This document shows, piece after piece, positions 45,009 to 54,045 of a stretch of DNA of 64,000 nucleotides. The stretch is from Flocculibacter collagenilyticus (GTDB lineage Bacteria > Pseudomonadota > Gammaproteobacteria > Enterobacterales > Alteromonadaceae), in contig NZ_CP059888.1 in assembly GCF_016469335.1 (NCBI RefSeq), positions 930,001 to 994,000 on the forward strand, written 5' to 3'. Position 1 is the first letter of the stretch. Each line of letters starts with the position of its first letter. The notes under the pieces were generated by a model that saw only the letters and a list, made by a program, of their open reading frames with translations, did not search any database and was not told the DNA's origin. Made by a program: the position numbers and the translations under genes.

Positions 45009-46074
45009 GCGTTCGTTTTCCGCCTTCAGCTTATCTTTTCTCGATATTATGTCGTGCGGATTCGGCGCGGTTGTGTTGGTTTTTTTAATCATTAAACACG
45101 ACGTAGACAATAAAATTGAGATAGAAAATCAAGACTTGCTGGCAGAAGTGTCTTTACTTGAAGAAGACATACAAGACGGACAAGAGCAGCTAGTCCGAGT
45201 GCGAAACACCGTATCAGAACTGGATCAGCAATTAGTGACCGCTGAAGGATTAGCAAGAAGGATTAATGATCAAATTGATGCGGTAGAAGACAAAATTGTC
45301 GAATTAGATAGTTTAGACAGCGATCAACAAATTAAATTACTTGAAGAAAAATTAAAAACTATCGCGCAAGAAAAGAAGAAGCTAGAAGATGAACAGCAAC
45401 AAGGCAATCAAGTAAGACGTTTTGTAGGAACAGGTAATAGGCAATATTTAACGGGGCTTAACTTAGGTGGTAATCGCATTGTTATCTTGCTTGATATCTC
45501 GGCTAGCATGCTAGATGAAGATATTGTAAATATTATTCGCCGTAAAAATATGTCGGACGACACAAAACGCTCGTCTAAAAAGTGGCAACGCGCCATTATG
45601 ACCATTGAATGGTTAACCGCGCAATTGCCAATACAAAGCCAATATCAAATTCTTACCTTTAATACGCAGGTTAAACCCGCCTTAGCGACCACGGCCAACG
45701 AGTGGTTATTAACCGAAGATAGAGATCAACTTGAGCTAGTAGTAAAAGCGCTGCGGGAACAAGTGCCAGAAGGCGGCACCAGTTTAGTTAAAGCATTTTG
45801 GGCAATTGCACAAATGGATCCGCTGCCGGACAACGTGTTTTTATTAACAGATGGTCTACCTACACAAGGGTTAAGCGCACCAAAAAGTAATACAGTAAGT
45901 GCGAAAGATAGGCTGGAATTGTTTAAAAACGCAGTTTCAGTGATGCCGCAAGGCATACCTATTAATGTGCTGCTATGGCCGATGGAAGGCGATCCTATGG
46001 CTGCCTCCGCTTTTTGGAAATTAGCACTGGCATCTCGCGGCTCATTTATCAGCCCCGCTAAGGACTGGCCATGA
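44998..46074 (+). CDS. VWA protein with ExbD/MotB-like N-terminal helix (1)
   Basis: The 358-residue protein has a basic start, then one membrane helix (about residues 13-32) reading LSFLDIMSCGFGAVVLVFLI with D16. An Asp at this place corresponds by layout to the proton-carrying Asp of ExbD, TolR and MotB. A coiled coil (about 40-135) and a VWA domain (about 160-350) follow, with an apparently complete MIDAS: DISAS (D166), GGTSL and TDG (D285). The topology puts the VWA in the periplasm. Overlaps neighbours on both sides (11 and 4 bases), so it is strongly coupled. Confidence 0.82.
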   Translation: MARKRSFSAFSLSFLDIMSCGFGAVVLVFLIIKHDVDNKIEIENQDLLAEVSLLEEDIQDGQEQLVRVRNTVSELDQQLVTAEGLARRINDQIDAVEDKIVELDSLDSDQQIKLLEEKLKTIAQEKKKLEDEQQQGNQVRRFVGTGNRQYLTGLNLGGNRIVILLDISASMLDEDIVNIIRRKNMSDDTKRSSKKWQRAIMTIEWLTAQLPIQSQYQILTFNTQVKPALATTANEWLLTEDRDQLELVVKALREQVPEGGTSLVKAFWAIAQMDPLPDNVFLLTDGLPTQGLSAPKSNTVSAKDRLELFKNAVSVMPQGIPINVLLWPMEGDPMAASAFWKLALASRGSFISPAKDWP

Positions 46075-47075
46075 GTCATGCTAACCGTCGTAATTCAGAA
46101 CATTTTAATGTGTCTTTCTTAGATGTCATTTGTTGTGGCTTTGGCGCTATTGTGTTGTTACTTATGATCACAAAAACCACTGAGCCTGTGGTGTTAGAAG
46201 AGTCTACCGTTAATTTAGATGGACAAGTCGAAAAGCTGCAACAAACCTTATTCACCATTCGCGGTGAAACGACTGTTTATAATCGCGATCTCAACGCCAA
46301 ACATGAACAACTGTCGTTAGAAAAAAAACGCATTGCCATTCTTAAAACACAACTTGCTACGCTAGAAACCCAGTATGCGCAAATTGCTAAAGCAGCATCA
46401 ATGAGCAGTGAAGAGCTAGGTAAACTTACCCTTGCATTACAAAGCTTAACTGAAGAGATGGAACGGCTACTGGGACAAAGTTATCAACGTAAAAATAATA
46501 TGATTGCAGGGATCCCAGTCGATAGCGAGTACATCATTTTTATTATCGACACCTCTGGCAGTATGTTTAATTATGGTTGGCAGCGCATGATGGACGAGCT
46601 AATTGCTACTCTTGATATATATCCGCAAGTAAAAGGCTTACAAATTATGAACGACATGGGCGATTACATGTTTACCAACTACCGTGGAAAATGGATCCCC
46701 GATACGCCGGGGCGTCGCAAAGCCATAATCAAGCGGCTACGCAGCTGGAATCCGTTTAGTAATTCGTCGCCAGTTGAAGGTGTACAACGTGCGATAAGAA
46801 GTTTTTACGACCAAAACAAAAAAATTAGCCTGTATGTATTTGGTGACGAATTTTCTGGTCGGTCGATTAAACAAGTGCTCGACACAGTAGAGCGGCTCAA
46901 CCGTATGAACCAAAACAAAGAGCGCATGGTGCGAATTCATGCCGTGGGCTTTCCAGTGCAGTTTTCACGCCCTGAAAATTTACAAGCTACGGGCATTCGA
47001 TTTGCTACATTAATGCGAGAACTCACACACAGAAATGGCGGCACATTTGTGGGGCTAAACGATTTTAAACCCTAG
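46071..47075 (+). CDS. VWA protein with ExbD/MotB-like N-terminal helix (2)
   Basis: A 334-residue paralogue of the preceding gene. The membrane helix reads VSFLDVICCGFGAIVLLLMI with D18 in the same position. A coiled coil (about 45-135) leads to a VWA domain (about 150-330) with DTSGS (D160), a SSPVEG segment and GDEFSG as the likely MIDAS residues. The CGFGA core is shared by both paralogues, suggesting that they form a heterodimer or alternative plugs for the same channel. ATG overlaps the previous TGA (ATGA). Confidence 0.82.
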   Translation: MSHANRRNSEHFNVSFLDVICCGFGAIVLLLMITKTTEPVVLEESTVNLDGQVEKLQQTLFTIRGETTVYNRDLNAKHEQLSLEKKRIAILKTQLATLETQYAQIAKAASMSSEELGKLTLALQSLTEEMERLLGQSYQRKNNMIAGIPVDSEYIIFIIDTSGSMFNYGWQRMMDELIATLDIYPQVKGLQIMNDMGDYMFTNYRGKWIPDTPGRRKAIIKRLRSWNPFSNSSPVEGVQRAIRSFYDQNKKISLYVFGDEFSGRSIKQVLDTVERLNRMNQNKERMVRIHAVGFPVQFSRPENLQATGIRFATLMRELTHRNGGTFVGLNDFKP

Positions 47076-47098
47076 GCGTAATAGCAAAGGAGAATAGG

Positions 47099-47812
47099 AT
47101 GGTAAAACTTGGGCATAAAACATTAAACAAAACGAGTTGGCTCGGCGTGCTGTTAGCCGCAAGTTCCATATTGCTAATCAGTTGCTCGTCTAGTTTTAAA
47201 GTTGAAGGGGACTATCCTACGCCGATAGTAAATCAATTACCTTATACCTTGGGCGTGGTATACGACGATGCATTTCGAAATTACGAATATGTGGAATCAG
47301 CAAAAGGGCGAGCCGAGTGGCATATTGATATTGGAGACGCTCAAACAGAGCTATTTTCCACCATTTTACCTGCCATGTTTGAAGCGGTTGTACCATTGTC
47401 GCATGTAACCGCCGCAACACAACGTAATAGAGCAATTGAACCAGAAACCATGGCAAACAATGTGGATTTAGTCTTGTCGCCAGTACTAACTGATTTTCAA
47501 TATAACTTACCTAAAGAAACCAAAGTGAAAATGTACGAAGTATGGATGAAGTACAACCTGCGCGTATATGAACCAGACGGTGAATTAATCGCAGACTGGA
47601 TTTTAACCGCGTATGGCAAAACACCTGTTGGCTTTATGACATCAAATGAAGAAGCACTTAATCAAGCCATGGTCATTGCATTGCGTGATCTAGGGGCGGG
47701 CGTGTCGCTTACATTTACCAAAGTACCAGAGATTAATGCATGGTTGAAAAAACAGAACGCAAAATTAGCAAGTTTGGAAACGGCTAATGCTTCCCTGTTG
47801 TCTAATCATTAG
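47099..47812 (+). CDS. Lipoprotein of unknown function
   Basis: A 237-residue lipoprotein with lipobox LIS-C at Cys29. An alpha/beta mature domain follows ('YTLGVVYDDAFRNYEYV', 'VDLVLSPVLTDFQYNL', 'VWMKYNLRVYEPDGELIADWIL') that resembles small outer-membrane lipoproteins with a CsgG/LpoB-like fold. Strong AAAGGAGAA ribosome site. The stop codon lies in a 15-bp tandem repeat (47801-47845). Function is unknown. Confidence 0.65.
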   Translation: MVKLGHKTLNKTSWLGVLLAASSILLISCSSSFKVEGDYPTPIVNQLPYTLGVVYDDAFRNYEYVESAKGRAEWHIDIGDAQTELFSTILPAMFEAVVPLSHVTAATQRNRAIEPETMANNVDLVLSPVLTDFQYNLPKETKVKMYEVWMKYNLRVYEPDGELIADWILTAYGKTPVGFMTSNEEALNQAMVIALRDLGAGVSLTFTKVPEINAWLKKQNAKLASLETANASLLSNH

Positions 47813-47845
47813 TCGCCTAATAATTAGCTGTCTAACAATTAGTTG
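47801..47845 (+). repeat. Three 15-bp tandem repeats across a stop codon
   Basis: Units TCTAATCATTAGTCG, CCTAATAATTAGCTG and TCTAACAATTAGTTG are in register with the lipoprotein frame, so each repeats the in-frame TAG stop. The gene ends at the first. Confidence 0.8.
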
Positions 47846-48031
47846 TTATGTGAGTAGGCAACAAAACAAGACAAAGCGAGCAACTAGAATGGGCTCAAAT
47901 AAAGCAGTAACAATAGTAGTGGTAAAAGTAGTGAAAAAAAGATGAACAAGTAAATACCCGCTTGTGGCTTTTAATAGGTCACAAAGTAGCAGCAGAGAAA
48001 GCCAGCCAATGCACGGCAAGAGAGGTTGAGT

Positions 48032-48910
48032 ATGTGGTTAACTAGCAGGGCAAATTATACGGCTCCTATTAATACAATAAGTGTTGATACAGTAAGTGCT
48101 GAAGAATCAAGCGTTGATAAAACAGAAAACGTGAGGGTTTACGGTAAGCAACGCAATCGAAAACCCAGCTGCACTCTATGTACGCAAAGTGTTAGCAAAC
48201 TGCACGGATACATTCGACAGACATACGCTTCCTTGCTGTCTCTCTTTTCATTGATAGCCATTGTTATATCAAGCGGTTGTACCACCGTGACTATCGACGA
48301 AACTCGTCGTGCAGAAACCAATATTATTGAAGGCGAGTCCGTCGTGGTGATTGGTCGACGAAGCGGAACGGATTATGAAACTGAGCCTGACTTGGTTGAT
48401 TGTGTTGGCAAAGTATTAAGTAGCGGCTCAACAAACATTCATGTAATTCCCGAAGCTGAATTTGTAGACAGCTTATACCCGTGGTTTGAACCCAGAACGG
48501 CTCCTGTTCGCGCGAAAGATCTGTATCGCTTAGTTGAGCACGAAAAACTCGCCAACATTATTGATGATTACAACGTGCGTTATTTTGTATGGGTAGATGG
48601 CAGCACCCAAACCATGAATAGTTTTGGGCAAATAAATTGCGGTTTAACCGCGGCGGGATTTAGTTGTTTTGGTTTTGGCAGTTGGGATAAAAAAGCAGAT
48701 TACGAAGCGTCTATTTGGGATTACAAAACCAAAACGTTAATTGGCAAAGTAAGTAGCACCGCTGATGGTACGTCTTACATGCCAGCAATTGTTGTTCCTA
48801 TTCCTATTATCGCACCTGTTCAAGGCGATGCCTGTAAAGCAATGGGCGCCCAGTTGCGCGTATTTTTAGGTTTAGATAGCGCCTCTTCAGATGATGACGA
48901 ATCGTTATAG
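48032..48910 (+). CDS. Lipoprotein with unusually long leader
   Basis: 292 residues from the ATG at 48032 (AGAGG six bases upstream; a TTG at 48026 is less likely). About 65 polar residues come before the hydrophobic signal and lipobox ISSG-C (Cys83). The mature domain (about 84-292) has an alpha/beta pattern ('VVVIGRRSGTDYE', 'YNVRYFVWVDGSTQ', 'ASIWDYKTKTLIGKVSS') resembling lipoproteins that sense or modify envelope status. The family is not recognised. The true start may lie later at a non-standard codon, since no Met lies near the signal. Confidence 0.6.
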   Translation: MWLTSRANYTAPINTISVDTVSAEESSVDKTENVRVYGKQRNRKPSCTLCTQSVSKLHGYIRQTYASLLSLFSLIAIVISSGCTTVTIDETRRAETNIIEGESVVVIGRRSGTDYETEPDLVDCVGKVLSSGSTNIHVIPEAEFVDSLYPWFEPRTAPVRAKDLYRLVEHEKLANIIDDYNVRYFVWVDGSTQTMNSFGQINCGLTAAGFSCFGFGSWDKKADYEASIWDYKTKTLIGKVSSTADGTSYMPAIVVPIPIIAPVQGDACKAMGAQLRVFLGLDSASSDDDESL

Positions 48911-48958
48911 CGTTACTTTATTTATGTTTAAACCAGTAACTTAATTTAAGGAAATAGC

Positions 48959-50506
48959 ATGGCTTTACCAACTTCAAAATCTAAGCCGCTTTTTAAAACA
49001 GCAGCGTTAGTAAGTGCTTATTCTGGCTGGCTAATTGCCGCTAGTGCAATTGGTTTAGGATTAAGTTTGCAAGGCTGTGCGGTAAACCCTGCTACGGGCT
49101 CCATCGATACAGTATTAATGTCAAAAAGTCGTGAGAAAGAAATTGGCAAAGAAAACTACGAAAAAATCATAAAATCGATGCCGATATACAAAGACGAACA
49201 GTTACAAAAGTATATTGAAGAGATTGGACAGCAGGTTGCAGCAAAAAGTGACAGTCCAGAATACGAATACGTGTTTACCATTATAGATTCGCCAGACATT
49301 AACGCCTTTGCACTGCCTGCGGGTTATATTTTTATTAACCGGGGGCTGTTAGCTTACTTAAACTCTGAAGCGCAACTTGCCGCAGTACTGGCGCACGAAA
49401 TTGGCCATGTAACGGCACGCCATGCAGTACGGCAAGACGCCGCAAGAAAAGGCGCAGGCGTGTTATCGTTTTTATCTGTATTAACTACGGGTAGCATGGC
49501 AATGGGTGATGTAACGTCATTATGGAGCACCGCGGCGGTAAAAGGTTATGGCCGAGACATGGAGCTAGAAGCCGATCAATTTGGTGCCGAGTATTTATAC
49601 CGCACAGGTTACGACCCACAAGCAATGGTGCAAGCCATTGGTGTACTGAAAGATCATGAAAAATTTTCACGTTACCGCGCGAAAGATGCCGGACAAAAGC
49701 CGCGCAGTTATCATGGTGTATTTGCCAGCCACCCAAGAAACGACGTACGGTTAAAAGAAGTAGTGGCAAAAGCAGGCACGTACGAACCGTCGGAGCAATC
49801 TAATTACAACAAGCAGAATGTGCGTTTTCGTAAAGCAATGGAAGGGCTGGTGTTTGGCAATAACTATGCGGCAATGATGACGCAAGCTAAACAAGCGGCA
49901 GACGCGAAAAAGAAAGACGAAAATCGATATATTCATAACAAACTCGGTTTTACTTTAGTTTTCCCCAAAGAGTGGGAGGTTGAAAACCAGCGTAAAGCCA
50001 TTGTAGGCGCTCCTCAAAATGAGTCAGCAGAAATAAAAATAGAAGTAAAAAATTTGGCTCAACCCATTCCGCCGGGGCAATTTATTCGCAATTATTTTAG
50101 TACTGATTTACTCGCCCAGTCTGAAGACTTTTCGCAATACGGCTTAATGGGTCACAAGGGCATTATCCATAATAAATCATTACCGAAACCGCAACGCGTA
50201 GCTGTGCTGTATCAAGGACGGCGAGCTTATATTCTTACTGGCTCAGTATTTAAACCCGCTGACAACGTTAATTACGATGAATTGTTTTTAAGCAGTATTC
50301 ATAGCTTTCGCCCTGCAATGGGGGCCCGAAAACCACCAAAAGCCAATACCATTCATTATGTAAAAGCGAACGATAAAACCACATTTGCGGCATTAGCCAA
50401 ACAAATTCGGCTTGGTAGATACACCGAGCAACAGTTACGACTCATTAATGGTTATTATCCCCTAGGTGAGCCAAAACCCGGTGAATGGATAAAAATAATT
50501 AAATAA
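48959..50506 (+). CDS. M48 metalloprotease lipoprotein with LysM-like C-terminus
   Basis: A 515-residue protein with signal and lipobox LQG-C (Cys40). An M48 peptidase domain (about 60-270) has the zinc motif HEIGHVTARHA (H146, E147, H150) and third ligand in LEADQFG (E204). A PsbP/MOG1-like segment may follow (about 325-450, 'LGFTLVFPKEWEVENQ'). The C-terminal 50 residues resemble a LysM ('TFAALAKQIRLGRYTEQQLRLIN'). Comparable to BepA/LoiP-type proteases that control outer-membrane assembly. Probably removes misfolded parts near this machine. Confidence 0.88.
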   Translation: MALPTSKSKPLFKTAALVSAYSGWLIAASAIGLGLSLQGCAVNPATGSIDTVLMSKSREKEIGKENYEKIIKSMPIYKDEQLQKYIEEIGQQVAAKSDSPEYEYVFTIIDSPDINAFALPAGYIFINRGLLAYLNSEAQLAAVLAHEIGHVTARHAVRQDAARKGAGVLSFLSVLTTGSMAMGDVTSLWSTAAVKGYGRDMELEADQFGAEYLYRTGYDPQAMVQAIGVLKDHEKFSRYRAKDAGQKPRSYHGVFASHPRNDVRLKEVVAKAGTYEPSEQSNYNKQNVRFRKAMEGLVFGNNYAAMMTQAKQAADAKKKDENRYIHNKLGFTLVFPKEWEVENQRKAIVGAPQNESAEIKIEVKNLAQPIPPGQFIRNYFSTDLLAQSEDFSQYGLMGHKGIIHNKSLPKPQRVAVLYQGRRAYILTGSVFKPADNVNYDELFLSSIHSFRPAMGARKPPKANTIHYVKANDKTTFAALAKQIRLGRYTEQQLRLINGYYPLGEPKPGEWIKIIK

Positions 50507-50581
50507 ATCAGACATATTTTAAAACTCTTGCTACAGTAAATAAGGATAATTATCGTTAAAATAACTTAAATAAGGATCGGT

Positions 50582-51427
50582 ATGGACGTGTTACTGATGC
50601 GACGACTGTTTTTGCTCGTCGGTTTTTCGGTGTTGTTTGGTTGTACTAGTCCAGCAAGTGTAAATCAAAATACGCCTCCCACAATGGCTGCTGAGCCTAC
50701 TGAAAAGTTAGTAACGGCAAAGCAAGACAAGCCCGTCGCTAAAGAAGTCTTGGTCGTAAAAAGCAGCCAAGGTACGCAAACTATAGAACCCACTGTAGTT
50801 AGCTACAATCCAAAGCAAATTGATGATCCATTAGAGTTTATCAATCGTCCTATTTTTTCGTTTAACGATGCCATTTATCGCAACGCGCTTATTCCGTTAA
50901 GTGAAGGCTACTTAGAAACCGTACCTGAACCAGTGCGCGACGGGGTGAGCAACTTTTTTAATAATATTCGCGAACCACTTAATTTTGCTAACCATGTATT
51001 TCAAATAAAGCCTAAAGAAGCAGGAACCAACTTAGTTCGATTTGTTGTTAATACTACCGTAGGGTTATTAGGCTTTTTTGACCCCGCCACCGCATGGCTC
51101 GATTTACCTGCGCAAAAGTCGCGATTTAACGATACGCTTGCACATTATGATGTGGGGCATGGCGTGTATTTAGTGTTACCTGTGTTAGGCCAGTCTGATT
51201 TGCGTAATGGCTTTTCAACCATTATAGAAAGCCAATACAGTTTAATTAAAGAGCATACCGACAACCCAGAAACCATGTACATACAAGGTTATGGCAGCTT
51301 TCACGAGTTTGCACCTAAAACACTGAGCTATGAAGAATTACGCGCCAAAAGTGACGACCCGTATTTGTTCTTCCGAAATTTATATATGCAGCAAATTTTA
51401 AGGGATGAGCAGTTTGAACAAGACTAA
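50582..51427 (+). CDS. mlaA: MlaA-family outer-membrane lipoprotein
   Basis: A 281-residue lipoprotein (lipobox LFG-C, about residue 21) with the MlaA (VacJ) core: 'DDPLEFINRPIFSFNDAIYRN', 'PVRDGVSNFFNNIREPLNF', 'FVVNTTVGLLGFFDPAT', 'LVLPVLGQSDLRNGF' (each quoted in part). MlaA removes misplaced phospholipids from the outer leaflet and hands them to MlaC. The rest of mla is not here. The RND gene overlaps its end by 23 bases, so the two are strictly co-expressed and MlaA may work with that transporter. Confidence 0.92.
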   Translation: MDVLLMRRLFLLVGFSVLFGCTSPASVNQNTPPTMAAEPTEKLVTAKQDKPVAKEVLVVKSSQGTQTIEPTVVSYNPKQIDDPLEFINRPIFSFNDAIYRNALIPLSEGYLETVPEPVRDGVSNFFNNIREPLNFANHVFQIKPKEAGTNLVRFVVNTTVGLLGFFDPATAWLDLPAQKSRFNDTLAHYDVGHGVYLVLPVLGQSDLRNGFSTIIESQYSLIKEHTDNPETMYIQGYGSFHEFAPKTLSYEELRAKSDDPYLFFRNLYMQQILRDEQFEQD

Positions 51428-53843
51428 CGCAACCGCATTATCTGCAAGCAGTGGTGTCGCTAAATTTATTACTCAGCATGCCATTATCATTATTGCTTTA
51501 TTTGTTATTGTAACCAGCGTACTAGGCTGGTTTATTCAACAATTTAAGCTAGACGCTTCAGCCGATACCTTACTGATAAAAAATAACCCGTTGTATGTAC
51601 AAACGCAGGTGATGAATCAACGTTTTTCACCGCAAGAGTTTATCTTAGTGGCATTCGAGCCCAAAAGTGGCAACGTATTCAGCGAAAGTACCTTTGAACA
51701 TATTCAACAAATGAGCCAAGCGTTTTCGCAACTTGAACGGGTAGAGTCGGTTACCAACATTCTTAATGTGCCGCTGCTGCTAAATATGCAAACGCTAGAT
51801 CCTAATTTAAAGGCAGAAGAGTGGACGTGGCAAAGCAAGCGTTACAGCCCAGAGGTAATGAAAAACACCTTTGATAAGCACCCGCTATATACCGACTTAC
51901 TAGTAAACGAACAGCAAACCGCTACCGCTATTCAAATTGTATTTAAAGCAGACAGCGCGTTAACCGAACTAAATAACAAGATCACCAACATTCAAAAAAC
52001 GGTATTAACCGATGAATTAACCGCGCAACAACAAGCTGACATTGATCAATTAAAGCGGCAAGCTCAACCGCTAGAAGATAAGTTACAACAACAGCGCTGG
52101 CAAGAAATTGACCAAATTGAAACCATCGTTAAACAACACCACGATACCGGTAATGTGTACCTAGGCGGTGCGCATGTATTGGGGTATCAGCTAATCAAAA
52201 TTATTCAAAGCGACTTAGTTATCTTCGGCAGCGCAATTGGCGGCGTAATCTGCTTAATTTTATTTGCTTTATTCAGACGTTGGCGCTGGGTATTTATTCC
52301 TATTGTGTGTTGTGGGGTCAGCGTTGCAATGACAATGGGCATGTTTGGCATGCTAGGCATGCGAACCACGGTTATTTCGTCTAACTTTATCGCACTTCAG
52401 CTAATTTTAACGTTAGCCATTGTTATTCACTTGCTGGTGGAGTTTCGCCAACTTGCACAGCAACATCCTAATGCCGAACAGGGCGAGCTAGTTGCACAAA
52501 CCTTTAATAACAAAATTAAACCATGTTTCTATGCTGGATTAACAACGTCGGTTGGGTTTGGTTCACTTATTTTTAGTAATATTCAGCCCGTAGTCACATT
52601 TGGTTGGATGATGATAGTGGCCATGGTCATTTCTATTTCAGTGAGTTTATTGCTGTTTCCTGCCTTGTTAAGCATGTTTAAACGCAAAGAAGTAACAGCA
52701 CCTAATTCGGCCTTTAATGCAATGTTAAGTGGTATGGCTAATATTGCGAATAACCATAAGGGCGTTATTGTTGCATTAAGCGTTGTAGTGGTTGTGGTTA
52801 GTGCACTAGGTACGCTGAAACTGTCGGTAGAAAACAGCTTTTTAAACTACTTTAAAGACACTACGCAAGTGCGCCAAGAACTCGATTTTATCGACAAGCA
52901 GTTTGGAGGTTCTACCCCGTTAGATATTGTGTATACCATTCCTAATCCTGCGGAAGAAAAAAATTTAGTGGTTACCGCAGAAACGATTCAAACACTACAA
53001 AAAATACAGCATGTGCTAAAACAATACGACGCCACAGGCAATGTAACGTCGGTCGTTAATTTTACCGAGCTAGCAAAAAAAATTAACGACGGAAAACCGC
53101 TCACCGAATATGAGTTAACCGCTGTTTATCACTTACTGGATGACTCGCTAAAAGACAAATTACTAGGTGCTTATTTTATTGCAGAACAAGATCAGCTACG
53201 TATTTCTGCCAGAGTTAAAGATTCGACCGAAAACTTAAACCGAACAGAATTTCTTGCCACATTAAAACAAGATATTGAAGGGCTGGGGATCACCAAAGAT
53301 AGTTATTCCGTCACTAATTTATTTGTGTTGTATCAAGACATTCTACAGCGTTTATTTAACTCGCAAATTCTTACCTTAGGTTTGGTGTATATTGTGCTTG
53401 GCATTGTGTTATTGCTGATCTTTAAATCCATAAAAGTGGCATTAATCGCGTTAATTCCAAACATTATATGTACATTGGTAATTTTAGGAGTAATGGGCTG
53501 GTTTAATATCGCGCTAGATTTAATGACCATCACCATTGCCGCCATTGCAATGGGCATTGCGGTGGACGACACCATACACTTTGTTCATCGTTATTTAGAA
53601 GAAAATAAACATCAAAACCAAAGTAACGAGTCGGTTAATAACACCTTTAACAGCGTGGGTTATGCCTTACTGTACACCACGTTAATTATTACCTGCGGCT
53701 TTGGCTTATTGGCACTGTCAGACTTTGTACCTAGCATTTTGTTTGGCATGTTAACGGGATTAGCGATGTTAGTGGCTTTAATTACTGACCTAACGCTACT
53801 GCCAGCGTTATTAGGTAAGTTTGTTAAGCCAAAAACAACGTAA
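51405..53843 (+). CDS. RND/MMPL-family transporter
   Basis: The 812-residue inner-membrane protein has two copies of the RND unit: a first helix (about residues 22-42), a periplasmic loop with a coiled coil (about 45-270), five helices (about 270-425), then a second half (helices at about 448-468 and 650-810). Charged intramembrane segments 'AIAMGIAVDDTIHFVHRYLEE' (in part) are the family proton-relay motif (GIAVDDTIH). It is shorter than AcrB-type pumps and matches the MMPL/HpnN-like lipid exporters. The start overlaps mlaA; a TTG at 51414 is an alternative. Confidence 0.9.
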   Translation: MSSLNKTNATALSASSGVAKFITQHAIIIIALFVIVTSVLGWFIQQFKLDASADTLLIKNNPLYVQTQVMNQRFSPQEFILVAFEPKSGNVFSESTFEHIQQMSQAFSQLERVESVTNILNVPLLLNMQTLDPNLKAEEWTWQSKRYSPEVMKNTFDKHPLYTDLLVNEQQTATAIQIVFKADSALTELNNKITNIQKTVLTDELTAQQQADIDQLKRQAQPLEDKLQQQRWQEIDQIETIVKQHHDTGNVYLGGAHVLGYQLIKIIQSDLVIFGSAIGGVICLILFALFRRWRWVFIPIVCCGVSVAMTMGMFGMLGMRTTVISSNFIALQLILTLAIVIHLLVEFRQLAQQHPNAEQGELVAQTFNNKIKPCFYAGLTTSVGFGSLIFSNIQPVVTFGWMMIVAMVISISVSLLLFPALLSMFKRKEVTAPNSAFNAMLSGMANIANNHKGVIVALSVVVVVVSALGTLKLSVENSFLNYFKDTTQVRQELDFIDKQFGGSTPLDIVYTIPNPAEEKNLVVTAETIQTLQKIQHVLKQYDATGNVTSVVNFTELAKKINDGKPLTEYELTAVYHLLDDSLKDKLLGAYFIAEQDQLRISARVKDSTENLNRTEFLATLKQDIEGLGITKDSYSVTNLFVLYQDILQRLFNSQILTLGLVYIVLGIVLLLIFKSIKVALIALIPNIICTLVILGVMGWFNIALDLMTITIAAIAMGIAVDDTIHFVHRYLEENKHQNQSNESVNNTFNSVGYALLYTTLIITCGFGLLALSDFVPSILFGMLTGLAMLVALITDLTLLPALLGKFVKPKTT

Positions 53844-53876
53844 CGCATTCAAACTAATTTTTCTGTAACCCTCTTA

Positions 53877-53905
53877 AAATGGCGCTGTAATTAACAGCGC
53901 CATTT
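53877..53905 (+). terminator. Terminator closing the envelope cluster
   Basis: A perfect 12-bp stem AAATGGCGCTGT / ACAGCGCCATTT with loop AATTA, then AGTTTGTTTAAT, 33 bases after the RND stop. Confidence 0.85.
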
Positions 53906-54045
53906 AGTTTGTTTAATATTCAGGTTAAACAGCAATAAATGTTAAGCACTTCATCTATTTCACCTTGTAAACTGCATCAGCACTGTATCAACACTGTATC
54001 AATAATAAGCACGAAAACTTAAGCCAGAAAGCGAAACATAATCTC

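Noticed and set aside
53967-54005. Two 11-bp repeats (CACTGTATCAA type) before the AraC-type gene
   Set aside because: Short and only two copies; may be an operator but not enough support.
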